From assembly GCA_017503645.1 (NCBI GenBank), contig JAFVSR010000040.1, positions 1-63,064 of the forward strand: a stretch of 63,064 bases of DNA, read 5' to 3'. Every line of letters starts with the position of its first letter. Position 1 is the first letter of the stretch. Below are positions 9,410 through 16,497 of the stretch, piece by piece. The notes below the pieces were generated by a model, which made no database searches, was not told the origin of the DNA, and saw only the letters and a list, made by a program, of their open reading frames with translations. Both the position numbers and the translations under genes were made by a program. Source of the DNA: Bacteroidaceae bacterium (GTDB lineage Bacteria > Bacteroidota > Bacteroidia > Bacteroidales > Bacteroidaceae).

Positions 9410-10631
9410 AAAAACACTTGCCAACGGGCTGCGCATAGTGCACCACCGCACGCCCGACTCGCAGATGGTATATGTGAACGTGCTATACGCCGTGGGCTCT
9501 AAAAACGAGGATTTTGAATACACCGGTATTGCCCACCTGTTCGAGCATCTTATGTTCGGTGGCACAAAGGCTGTGCCCTCGTTTGACGAACCGCTTGAGT
9601 GCGCAGGTGGCGAAAACAATGCATATACCAACAACGACATCACGAACTACTATATATCGCTTCCCAAGCAGAATGCCGAACTTGCCTTTTGGATGGAGAG
9701 CGACCGTATGCGCAACCTCTCACTCTGTGCAAAAAAAGTTGATATACAGCGCAATGTGGTTATGGAGGAGTTCAAGCAGGGGAATCTAAACCGCCCATAC
9801 GGCGATGTCTCTATGCTGTTGCGTGCTATGGCCTACAAAAAGCACCCTTATCGTTGGTCCACAATAGGGCGTAAGCTGTCGCACATAGCAAATGTGCCGT
9901 TGGAGCATCTGCGTGCTTTCTACAAACGATACTATGCCCCCGACAACGCTATCCTTGCGGTGCTTGGCGATATCTCCTTCGAGCAAGTGGTGGAGTGGGC
10001 CGAAAAGTGGTTCGGTGCCATCCCCGCAAAGGGGTTTAAGCGCCCACAGCTGCCTGTCGAGCCGCGCCAGGTGCGTGCCCGCCGCAAAACGGTATATCGC
10101 CCTGTGCCCGAAAATGCGCTCTATATGGCTTTTCATATGGGTGGCAGGGACGATGCCGATTACTATCCCTGCGACCTTATCTCGGATATCCTTTCCAACG
10201 GCTATTCGGGGCGCCTGCTCACCCGTTTGGTGAAGGAGAAAAAGCTCTTTTCAAAGATTGATGCCTTTATTTCGGGCAGTGAACATCCCGGCCTTTTCTG
10301 GATATATTCGCGCGTGGCACAGGGCGTCTCCATAGAGGATGCCGAGGCTGCTATATGGGAGCAGCTCGACGAACTGAAGAATGGCGAGGTGCCTGCCGAG
10401 GAGATTGAAAAGGTGAAGAACCGTTTTGAGTCGGAGTTTCATTTCCGCAATCTTGGTGGCGAGAATCTTGCCGGCAACCTTGCGATAGCCGAGCTGCGTG
10501 GCGATGCCCATCTTCATCTTCAGGAGGTTGAGCGCTATCGTGCAGTGACCGCGGCCGATGTGCGCAGTGCAGCAAAAGAGCTGTTCCGCAGGGGGAACAG
10601 CTCGGTGCTATACTATAGATGCAAAGAGTAA
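9396..10631 (+). CDS. M16-family zinc peptidase (insulinase/MPP-like)
   Basis: A 411-aa metallopeptidase of family M16B. The inverted zinc motif HLFEH lies near residue 50, followed by the family's conserved N-N-A-Y-T-N region and the third metal-ligand region VVMEEF near residue 125. One catalytic and one inactive half are present, the usual layout for a protein of about 410 residues. I chose ATG 9396; an in-frame TTG at 9390 would add two residues (Leu/Met-Ala). The start lies inside the 3' end of the cyclophilin gene, which ends at 9409, so translation is probably coupled. No signal peptide is visible, so it is likely cytoplasmic. The gene ends only 8 bp from the convergent pseudouridine synthase gene. 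Confidence 0.9.
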   Translation: MKINRKTLANGLRIVHHRTPDSQMVYVNVLYAVGSKNEDFEYTGIAHLFEHLMFGGTKAVPSFDEPLECAGGENNAYTNNDITNYYISLPKQNAELAFWMESDRMRNLSLCAKKVDIQRNVVMEEFKQGNLNRPYGDVSMLLRAMAYKKHPYRWSTIGRKLSHIANVPLEHLRAFYKRYYAPDNAILAVLGDISFEQVVEWAEKWFGAIPAKGFKRPQLPVEPRQVRARRKTVYRPVPENALYMAFHMGGRDDADYYPCDLISDILSNGYSGRLLTRLVKEKKLFSKIDAFISGSEHPGLFWIYSRVAQGVSIEDAEAAIWEQLDELKNGEVPAEEIEKVKNRFESEFHFRNLGGENLAGNLAIAELRGDAHLHLQEVERYRAVTAADVRSAAKELFRRGNSSVLYYRCKE

Positions 10632-10639
10632 AATGCTGT

Positions 10640-11308
10640 TTATTGTGCAAAGCTCTGCCATAGTTTGTCGGCGGGCAGGGGTGCGGTTATCTGTATAAGT
10701 TCCTTAGACACGGGGTGTATGAATTCTACATAACGGGCGTGCAGCGATATGCTGCCGTCGGGGTTCGACCGCTTGGCGCCATACTTGAGGTCGCCTTTTA
10801 TGGGGCAGCCTATAGATGCCAGCTGGCAACGTATCTGGTGGTGACGGCCCGTCTTTAGTTCCACCTCTATGAGGTTGTAGTTTTGCGATGAGGCTATGTG
10901 GCGGTAGTGCAGTTGTGCCTTTTTGGCACCCTTTACCTCTTTTGTGTAGGCAAAACTCTTGTTCATCTTCTCGTTGCGCAATATCCAGCATTCAAGTTCG
11001 GCTTCGGGTTGTGCGGGGCGCTCCTTGGTTATTGCCCAATATATCTTCTTCACGCTGCCCACGCGGAACATCTCGTTCAGCCTTTCGAGTGCCTTGCTCG
11101 TTTTTGCAAATATCACAACACCGCTCACGGGGCGGTCGAGGCGGTGGGGCAGCCCCACAAATACATTGCCGGGCTTTGCATATTTCTCCTTGAGAAAGGC
11201 TTTCATCTTGTCGCACAGCGATTTATCGCCGGTCTTGTCGCCCTGTACAATCTCGCCGGCAGCCTTGTTAATCACTATTATGTGGTTGTCTTCGTGTAGA
11301 ATCTCCAT
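10640..11308 (-). CDS. RluA-family RNA pseudouridine synthase
   Basis: A 222-aa pseudouridine synthase of the RluA/RluC/RluD family that would convert uridine to pseudouridine in rRNA or tRNA. The catalytic-aspartate motif HRLDRPVSG lies near residue 56. The second conserved block is KTGRHHQIRCQLASIG, near residue 150, followed by GDLKYGA. It has no S4 RNA-binding domain, so it belongs to the short subgroup (like RluA and TruC). The target nucleotide is unknown. It lies 18 bp downstream of the TetR gene and probably shares its promoter, which puts an RNA-modifying enzyme under a ligand-sensing repressor. Its stop is 8 bp from the stop of the convergent M16 gene, leaving no space for a normal terminator. 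Confidence 0.9.
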   Translation of the reverse strand: MEILHEDNHIIVINKAAGEIVQGDKTGDKSLCDKMKAFLKEKYAKPGNVFVGLPHRLDRPVSGVVIFAKTSKALERLNEMFRVGSVKKIYWAITKERPAQPEAELECWILRNEKMNKSFAYTKEVKGAKKAQLHYRHIASSQNYNLIEVELKTGRHHQIRCQLASIGCPIKGDLKYGAKRSNPDGSISLHARYVEFIHPVSKELIQITAPLPADKLWQSFAQ

Positions 11309-11326
11309 TTCGGTAACTGTTTTTAT

Positions 11327-11920
11327 TCAGGAAATGTTATTCTGTCCAAGTGCATTGAGAATGATTTTCTCGGTGAAGTGCTGTACGAATTTGTCGTCGT
11401 TGTTCTTGTTCATAATGCCGTTTATAAAGGGAATCTCAATGCCCTTGAGGCAAAAATGAAGGAAACGCGCGGCAAGGTCGGGGCTCTCGACGGTGAAAAG
11501 GCCCAGTTGCTTTCCTTCCGATATTATGGCACGGAAAAGAGCTATCTCGCGTGCATCGAATGTGCGGCGTATGTGCTCCACAATCCACACATTGTTAAAA
11601 TATTCCGAACGCAGTCCGGCATTGCGACGTACTATGCTGCGTGTGGAGTGCAGGCGCACAAATATGAGCTTTACCAGCTTTTTGTCGGGTGCAAGGTCGC
11701 TCATTGCAACCTTTGTGATGGCTGCCGAAATTTTCTTTACCTCCATCTCGATAGATGCTTCCAAAAGCTCCTCTTTGCTCTTGAAATAGGTGTAAACGGT
11801 GCGGCGGCTGCGGTTGGCTGCCACGGCAATATCGTTCATCGTAATGTTGTCTATTCCCTGTTTGGCAAAAAGTTTTCTTGCAACCTTTATAAGCTGTTCT
11901 CTTGTATCTATGGTGCTCAT
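11327..11920 (-). CDS. TetR/AcrR-family transcriptional regulator
   Basis: A 197-aa TetR-type repressor. The DNA-binding part covers about residues 1-50, with helix-turn-helix sequence ITMNDIAVAANRSRRTVYTYF. The C-terminal ligand/dimer region matches no specific class I recognise. I chose ATG 11920; an upstream ATG-like start at 11971 would place coding sequence over the promoter. The minus strand upstream has TAATTTTG (11948-11941) and TTTG (11972-11969), a 20-base-spaced Bacteroidota promoter. An 18-bp palindrome overlaps the spacer and the -33 box, which strongly suggests autorepression. The downstream pseudouridine synthase gene is 18 bp away and probably co-regulated. The inducer is unknown. 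Confidence 0.88.
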   Translation of the reverse strand: MSTIDTREQLIKVARKLFAKQGIDNITMNDIAVAANRSRRTVYTYFKSKEELLEASIEMEVKKISAAITKVAMSDLAPDKKLVKLIFVRLHSTRSIVRRNAGLRSEYFNNVWIVEHIRRTFDAREIALFRAIISEGKQLGLFTVESPDLAARFLHFCLKGIEIPFINGIMNKNNDDKFVQHFTEKIILNALGQNNIS

Positions 11921-11940
11921 AAATAATTTGTTTTCTGCTG

Positions 11941-11972
11941 CAAAATTACTCCTTTTTGCACATCTGTGCAAA
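11941..11972 (-). promoter_or_regulatory. Promoter of tetR-pseudouridine synthase operon with embedded operator
   Basis: On the minus strand -33 TTTG is at 11972-11969 and -7 TAATTTTG at 11948-11941, separated by exactly 20 bases. The palindrome TTTGCACATCTGTGCAAA (11955-11972, 8-bp arms, 2-base centre) covers the -33 box and most of the spacer. Binding there would block RNA polymerase. It is the natural candidate operator for the TetR protein encoded 21 bases downstream. Confidence 0.65.
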
Positions 11973-12030
11973 ATAAAAAGTCTTAAAAATGGGTAAATTT
12001 GCTCTTTTTTGAGAAAAAGTGGCTCGAAAA

Positions 12031-12062
12031 TTTGGTTATTAGCCGAAAAGGTATTACCTTTG
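12031..12062 (+). promoter_or_regulatory. Promoter of initiator tRNA gene
   Basis: TTTG at 12031-12034 and TACCTTTG at 12055-12062, spaced by 20 bases, match the Bacteroidota -33/-7 consensus. The mature tRNA starts 21 bases after the -7 box. Confidence 0.65.
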
Positions 12063-12083
12063 CATCAGTTTTGAAAACCGCAT

Positions 12084-12155
12084 CGCGGGGTGGAGCAGTG
12101 GTAGCTCGTTGGGCTCATAACCCAAAGGCCGGAGGTTCGATCCCTTCCCCCGCTA
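12084..12155 (+). tRNA. Initiator tRNA-fMet (anticodon CAT)
   Basis: A full 72-base cloverleaf. The acceptor stem pairs GCGGGG with CCCCGC. D-stem is GAGC/GCTC. Anticodon stem is TTGGG/CCCAA around CTCATAA. T-arm is GGAGG-TTCGATC-CCTTC. Three features identify the initiator and not the elongator: an unpaired 1-72 position (C opposite T), three consecutive G-C pairs at the base of the anticodon loop, and an A11-T24 pair in the D-stem. CCA is not encoded (A73 is followed by CTT). A terminator follows at 12161-12188. Confidence 0.95.
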
Positions 12156-12160
12156 CTTCT

Positions 12161-12188
12161 GAGGAGAGATTTTTTCTCTCCTCTTTTT
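12161..12188 (+). terminator. Terminator after tRNA-fMet
   Basis: GAGGAGAGA (12161-12169) pairs with TCTCTCCTC (12175-12183) and is followed by TTTTT. It is a standard intrinsic terminator directly downstream of the tRNA. Confidence 0.85.
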
Positions 12189-12285
12189 GTTTTATCTCTC
12201 TGCCGCTGAAATTGTGGCACAAAATTGTGAAAATAGCTGAATTTTCATTTAATTTGTACTCGCTGTTTGTACAACGAGTATTTCT

Positions 12286-12843
12286 ATGAAAAAAATATAT
12301 GCTAAAACAGTTGCTGTGTCGGCAATACTCCTGCTTGGGTTCTTTTTGTTCGACGTAATGGATGAATCCGATAACCATCACAGTTTGGCAAGGAACCCTA
12401 TGTCTATAGAAAAGATACTCGATGTGCAGTTGCCACAATACACAGTGGTGGAGTCGTCGGACAATCTGGAGCGCGAAACGTCGCGTTTCGACTGCTTTTC
12501 GCATTCGTACATTTTTCGTGAACCGTTCACTTCCTCAATGATTGAAAAACTCGACGATTTGTGCAAAACGGAGCCTCTGCAGTGGTCCAAGGGCCGTGGC
12601 GCCGTGTCGTACAGCTATCAGCGGGGCGACTGGGATGCCTATTACATAGAATGCGGCATAAGCGAAACCGGTGCCCACATAGATTATTACGTGGATGAAC
12701 TTGGCGATGGCCTTGCTGCCGTCATAGAGTGGATACTCATAATAATTGTGTGGCTGGCTGCAATGCTTGTCTTGGGCTTTGTGATGCTTGTTATATCGGT
12801 TGTGAAAAAAGCGGTAAATAAAAAGAGTGCAAAAAATAGATAA
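12286..12843 (+). CDS. Hypothetical membrane-anchored protein
   Basis: I do not recognise this 185-aa protein. An N-terminal hydrophobic segment (about residues 7-24) would serve as signal anchor or uncleaved signal. A central polar region (about 25-140) contains two cysteines. A strong membrane helix lies at about 143-172 (IEWILIIIVWLAAMLVLGFVML), followed by a basic tail that should face the cytoplasm. The most likely topology is a periplasmic domain held by two helices. It is followed 20 bases later by the RyR-domain gene in the same direction, so the two may be expressed together. No enzyme motif is seen. Confidence 0.6.
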   Translation: MKKIYAKTVAVSAILLLGFFLFDVMDESDNHHSLARNPMSIEKILDVQLPQYTVVESSDNLERETSRFDCFSHSYIFREPFTSSMIEKLDDLCKTEPLQWSKGRGAVSYSYQRGDWDAYYIECGISETGAHIDYYVDELGDGLAAVIEWILIIIVWLAAMLVLGFVMLVISVVKKAVNKKSAKNR

Positions 12844-12863
12844 CAATATAAGATTCAAGTAAT

Positions 12864-13319
12864 ATGAGTAATTATAACCCAAAACCTATTGATTTGTCGG
12901 GTGTAGAATTAACCGACGATTTGAATGAGTTGCGCGAAGCTATAGCCGAAAATGCTCACGATGTATGGGCTGCGGAACGCCAGGCGCAAGGCTGGACATA
13001 TGGCCCGCAGCGAAATGACGAGATGAAGCAGACACCTTGTATGGTACCCTATTCGCAATTGCCCGAGAGTGAGAAGACGTTTGACCGCGATATGGCGATG
13101 AAAACATTGAAACTTGTGAAAAAACTGGGCTACGATATTGTAAAACGCGAGGAGACCGAGCTGTACAGAGTACTTAAAGAGCGTATAAGAGATAGCAAGG
13201 ACCATTTCGTGTGCCCTCAATGCCTGGCAAATGGTATAACCACACCGCTTTACCGCAATCAAATATATTGTGACCGATGCGGCCATAAATTAAATATCGA
13301 TTGGAACCTGTATAAGTGA
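12864..13319 (+). CDS. RyR-domain protein with C-terminal zinc ribbon
   Basis: A 151-aa protein. Residues about 28-95 match the ryanodine-receptor (RyR) domain: an N-A-H-D-V-W-A start, then Q-G-W-T-Y-G-P-Q-R, then V-P-Y-S-Q-L-P and the end helix containing K-L-G-Y-D. This fold is found alone in many bacteria, usually with unknown ligand. The last third has CPQC and CDRCG pairs (about residues 117-140), a zinc ribbon. The pairing suggests a small adaptor or nucleic-acid/nucleotide-related protein, but no function is established. It lies 20 bases after the membrane-protein gene and converges with the HD hydrolase gene over a shared hairpin. Confidence 0.8.
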   Translation: MSNYNPKPIDLSGVELTDDLNELREAIAENAHDVWAAERQAQGWTYGPQRNDEMKQTPCMVPYSQLPESEKTFDRDMAMKTLKLVKKLGYDIVKREETELYRVLKERIRDSKDHFVCPQCLANGITTPLYRNQIYCDRCGHKLNIDWNLYK

Positions 13320-13330
13320 TTATATCGTTT

Positions 13331-13369
13331 AAGAATGGCACTGCGGGGTTCACCGATAGTGCCATTCTT
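13331..13369. terminator. Shared hairpin between RyR and HD genes
   Basis: AAGAATGGCACT (13331-13342) and AGTGCCATTCTT (13358-13369) form a perfect 12-bp stem. The right arm lies inside the last codons of the HD-hydrolase gene. The hairpin probably ends both convergent transcripts, although T-runs are short. Confidence 0.55.
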
Positions 13370-13994
13370 CGTTGAATATCCTATCAAACAGCGCACGCAA
13401 CGCCGTCTTGTCCTCTATTAAATCCTGGAACTTGCTGAGTCTATTCGCATTGGGCGATTCGGGTATCCACAGGCGCAGGTAGCCGCCCCGTGCATATTTT
13501 TCCTGCAGATGTTCGCAGGCACGGGCAAAATGCCCTTCACGGTCCATCGCAGGGTAGTGGGCTATGCCATATTGGATGGTGCGGCGCATAATCGTTTCGC
13601 CATCGATCACCCTGTCGGCCTCGGCTACAATTTTTCCATATATGGTGCGCGGTGCCTGTTTGCTCGATGCCCTGTGGTCCTCTGTGGCATCGGCAATGGT
13701 CTCAATCTCATCGGCTGTGAAAAAGTCACTTAACGCTTTACAGCCCCTCACAAAGGCGGCCGATGCCGTGTGGTGCTGCTCGCGCCCCTCCCGCAGGCCC
13801 GTGTCGTGGAACGCTGCAATGGCATATACCATATTTATATCCACAGGGTAGTGTCTTGCAAGCAACAGGCTTTGCTCAATAACCGTGAGTGCGTGCTCCC
13901 TGCGGTGCGCCTTGTCAAAGGTGTCGTACAGCGGCAATATCTCCCTTTCGACAAATTCCCGCAACGCGGGTTTTATTTTTTCAATTGCTTTCAT
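13350..13994 (-). CDS. HD-domain phosphohydrolase
   Basis: A 214-aa metal-dependent phosphohydrolase of the HD superfamily. The metal ligands are visible in order: His in RREHAL (near residue 33), the HD pair in AAFHDTG (near 63), and the late Asp in VAEADRVIDG (near 128). The HHTAS and TEDHR motifs are further histidines in the active-site region. The substrate could be a nucleotide, a nucleoside phosphate or a cyclic dinucleotide; sequence alone does not decide. No regulatory domain is fused. A minus-strand -7 box TATCTTTG at 14041-14034 is a likely promoter. Confidence 0.82.
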   Translation of the reverse strand: MKAIEKIKPALREFVEREILPLYDTFDKAHRREHALTVIEQSLLLARHYPVDINMVYAIAAFHDTGLREGREQHHTASAAFVRGCKALSDFFTADEIETIADATEDHRASSKQAPRTIYGKIVAEADRVIDGETIMRRTIQYGIAHYPAMDREGHFARACEHLQEKYARGGYLRLWIPESPNANRLSKFQDLIEDKTALRALFDRIFNEEWHYR

Positions 13995-14033
13995 ATGCTA
14001 AGCTGCAATGCAATATACAATGCTTGTGAATAG

Positions 14034-14041
14034 CAAAGATA
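14034..14041 (-). promoter_or_regulatory. -7 box of HD-hydrolase gene
   Basis: The minus strand reads TATCTTTG, a full match to TAnnTTTG, 39 bases before the ATG at 13994. No clear -33 TTTG is present. Confidence 0.45.
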
Positions 14042-14172
14042 TAATAAAAAATGTGTATTGTAGTTACTTGTTGCAAAATGGTAATGTGATAGAGTGCAGG
14101 GTGAAATAAAAAGGGAATAATAACATATTTAGTTGTGGAATATCAGGATACTCCGTTTATCACAAATTATCC

Positions 14173-14213
14173 ACACAGAAAAGGCGAGCATTTTTTGCTC
14201 GCCTTTTCTGTGT
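14173..14213. terminator. Strong terminator after dnaK
   Basis: An 18-bp perfect stem (14173-14190 with 14196-14213) around TTTTT. It starts 21 bases after the dnaK stop on the minus strand. The stem contains the TTTT stretch following GCTCGCC, so it can act in either direction. Confidence 0.85.
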
Positions 14214-14233
14214 ATATATTTAGTGAGGGGTTT

Positions 14234-16141
14234 TTATTTAACCTCCTCGAACTCAGCGTCCTGAACATCGTCGTTGCCACCCTGTGCACCGCCTGCGTTC
14301 TGCTGGCCGCCCTGTGCGCCTTGTGCGCCCTGAGCACCGCTCTGTGCATACATCTCGGCGCTTGCTGCCTGCCAAGCGTTGTTGAGCTCGGCTGTTGCGG
14401 CATCGATGGCTGCAAGGTCTTGTGCCTTGTGTGCCTCCTCGAGCTTCTGAACGGCTGCCTCAATGGGGGCTTTCTTGTCGGCGGGAATCTTGTCGCCAAG
14501 CTCGCTCAACTGATTCTTTGTCTGGAATACCATAGAGTCGGCCTGGTTCAGCTTGTCAATCTTCTCGCGCTCCTTCTTGTCGGCATCGGCATTTGCCTCG
14601 GCCTCCTGTTTCATACGCTCAATCTCCTCTTTGCTCAATCCCGATGATGCCTCGATGCGGATTGCCTGCTCCTTGCCGGTTGCCTTGTCTTTGGCCGAAA
14701 CCTTGAGGATACCGTTGGCATCGATGTCGAATGTTACCTCAATCTGGGGTACACCACGGCGTGCGGGAGCAATGCCTGTGAGGTTGAACTGGCCGATAGA
14801 CTTGTTCTGGTTGGCCATAGGACGCTCGCCCTGCAATACGTGGATTGTCACCTCGGTCTGGTTGTCGGCTGCAGTAGAGAATGTTTCGCTCTTCTTGCAG
14901 GGGATTGTGGTGTTGGCATCGATGAGTTTTGTCATCACGCCGCCGAGTGTTTCAATACCCATAGAAAGGGGAGTAACGTCGAGCAATACGATGTCGCCCA
15001 CACCGCCCTCTTTGTTGAGGATTGCGCCCTGGATGGCTGCACCCACTGCTACCACCTCGTCGGGGTTTACGCCCTTTGAAGGTGTCTTGCCAAAGAAGTC
15101 CTCTACCACTTTCTGCACTGCGGGGATACGTGTAGAGCCACCTACGAGGATTACCTCGTCGATATCGGCGTTGCTGAGGCCGGCATCGCTCATTGCGCGC
15201 TTGCAGGGCTCCAGGCAGGCCTGGATGAGGTTGTGTGCGAGTGACTCAAATTTGGCACGTGTAAGTGTTTTAACCAAGTGTTTGGGCACACCGCCTACGG
15301 GCATAATGTAGGGGAGGTTAATCTCGGTAGATGTTGTCGATGACAACTCAATCTTGGCCTTTTCGGCTGCCTCTTTAAGGCGCTGCAATGCCATAGGATC
15401 GGCCTTAAGGTCGGCACCCTCGTCGTTCTTGAACTCCTCGGCAAGCCAGTCGATGATTACCTGGTCGAAGTCGTCACCACCAAGGTGTGTGTCACCGTTA
15501 GTCGAGAGTACCTCGAACACGCCGCCACCGAACTCAAGGATTGAGATATCGAATGTACCACCACCAAGGTCGAACACTGCAATCTTCATATCCTTGTTGG
15601 CTTTGTCCACACCATATGCAAGAGCGGCTGCTGTGGGTTCGTTCACAATGCGCTTAACGTCGAGGCCTGCAATCTGGCCGGCCTCTTTTGTTGCCTGGCG
15701 CTGTGAGTCGGAGAAGTATGCGGGCACGGTGATAACTGCCTCTGTAACCTCCTGGCCCAAGTAATCCTCGGCGGTCTTCTTCATCTTCTGCAGAATCATT
15801 GCCGAAATCTCCTGGGGAGTATAGAGGCGGCCGTCGATATCTACGCGGGGCATATTGTTCTCCTCAACTACTTTATAAGGTACGCGTGTAATCTCCTTGC
15901 TCACCTGCTGCCAGTTCTCTCCCATAAAACGTTTGATAGAGAAGATTGTGCGCTGGGGGTTGGTGATAGCCTGGCGCTTTGCGGGGTCGCCCACCTTGCG
16001 CTCGCCACCATCTACAAATGCCACAATAGAAGGAGTGGTGCGCTTGCCTTCGCTGTTTGTGATAACTACGGGCTCGTTGCCCTCAAAAACCGATACACAA
16101 GAGTTAGTTGTACCTAAGTCAATACCAATAATCTTTCCCAT
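14234..16141 (-). CDS. dnaK: Chaperone DnaK (Hsp70)
   Basis: A 635-aa Hsp70 chaperone. It binds exposed hydrophobic segments of unfolded proteins in an ATP-driven cycle with DnaJ and GrpE. The N-terminus [12 protein letters not shown] is the ATPase phosphate-1 motif. The second signature, [11 protein letters not shown], and the third, [14 protein letters not shown], follow in order. The substrate-binding domain starts near residue 390. The C-terminus is rich in Gly/Gln/Ala and ends in an acidic tail (DAEFEEVK), normal for the family. Neither dnaJ nor grpE lies beside it, as is usual in Bacteroidota. Upstream on the minus strand is a near-consensus sigma-54 promoter at 16227-16212, described separately. 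A strong hairpin terminator follows the gene. Confidence 0.98.
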   Translation of the reverse strand: MGKIIGIDLGTTNSCVSVFEGNEPVVITNSEGKRTTPSIVAFVDGGERKVGDPAKRQAITNPQRTIFSIKRFMGENWQQVSKEITRVPYKVVEENNMPRVDIDGRLYTPQEISAMILQKMKKTAEDYLGQEVTEAVITVPAYFSDSQRQATKEAGQIAGLDVKRIVNEPTAAALAYGVDKANKDMKIAVFDLGGGTFDISILEFGGGVFEVLSTNGDTHLGGDDFDQVIIDWLAEEFKNDEGADLKADPMALQRLKEAAEKAKIELSSTTSTEINLPYIMPVGGVPKHLVKTLTRAKFESLAHNLIQACLEPCKRAMSDAGLSNADIDEVILVGGSTRIPAVQKVVEDFFGKTPSKGVNPDEVVAVGAAIQGAILNKEGGVGDIVLLDVTPLSMGIETLGGVMTKLIDANTTIPCKKSETFSTAADNQTEVTIHVLQGERPMANQNKSIGQFNLTGIAPARRGVPQIEVTFDIDANGILKVSAKDKATGKEQAIRIEASSGLSKEEIERMKQEAEANADADKKEREKIDKLNQADSMVFQTKNQLSELGDKIPADKKAPIEAAVQKLEEAHKAQDLAAIDAATAELNNAWQAASAEMYAQSGAQGAQGAQGGQQNAGGAQGGNDDVQDAEFEEVK

Positions 16142-16211
16142 AATTTTATTCTTTTTTTATTTATTATTCAACTTGTTTATTTGCGCTTTTGTTCGCGCTC
16201 ACCGATTAAAG

Positions 16212-16227
16212 AGCAAACAGTGTGCCA
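16212..16227 (-). promoter_or_regulatory. Sigma-54 type -24/-12 promoter of dnaK
   Basis: The minus strand reads TGGCAC (16227-16222), five bases, then TTGCT (16216-16212). This fits the sigma-54 consensus TGGCAC-N5-TTGCW, with GG and GC dinucleotides at the correct spacing. Expected transcription start is near 16202, giving a 5' leader of about 60 bases before the dnaK ATG at 16141. No enhancer-binding activator gene is in the window. Confidence 0.6.
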
Positions 16228-16407
16228 AACCATATTTTCTGCCTGTTTCTTGCCAAGAGTGGGCTTTTTGGCAATTTTTGGTGACAAAGTGTGACATTGT
16301 GGCAGATTTTGTGTCAGTGTTTTACTCTTTGTTGCCTGTCTTGGTTGCGCTCAATGTCATTGTGTGTGTTGTGCGTTACAGGTGTTTGTATTATTTATAA
16401 TGTATGA

Positions 16408-16439
16408 TTTGCATTTTGCTTGCTTTTGTACTATATTTG
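16408..16439 (+). promoter_or_regulatory. Promoter of dehydrogenase-recA-peptidase operon
   Basis: TTTG (16408-16411) and TATATTTG (16432-16439), spaced by 20 bases, form a full Bacteroidota promoter, 59 bases before the ATG at 16498. Confidence 0.65.
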
Positions 16440-16497
16440 CGATAATTTTTGAGTAGAAAACAATAAATTTATTATAAACCTTTAGCGAATTATTAAA

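Larger units (their letters stand above)
16142..16497. other. Divergent regulatory spacer between dnaK and the recA operon
   Basis: A 356-bp gene-free stretch. It holds the sigma-54-like element of dnaK near its left end and the Bacteroidota-type promoter of the dehydrogenase-recA operon near its right end. The middle (about 16240-16380) contains short repeats of TTGGCAA/TTGCCAA and GTGACA-like words but no gene. It may carry upstream activator sites for dnaK. Confidence 0.5.

Noticed and set aside
9186-9643. Minus-strand frames across the cyclophilin and M16 genes
   Set aside because: They lie opposite two well-supported genes with clear motifs and show no motif of their own.
16142-16497. 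CIRCE/HrcA heat-shock operator before dnaK
   Set aside because: The TTAGCACTC-N9-GAGTGCTAA inverted repeat is not present in the spacer.
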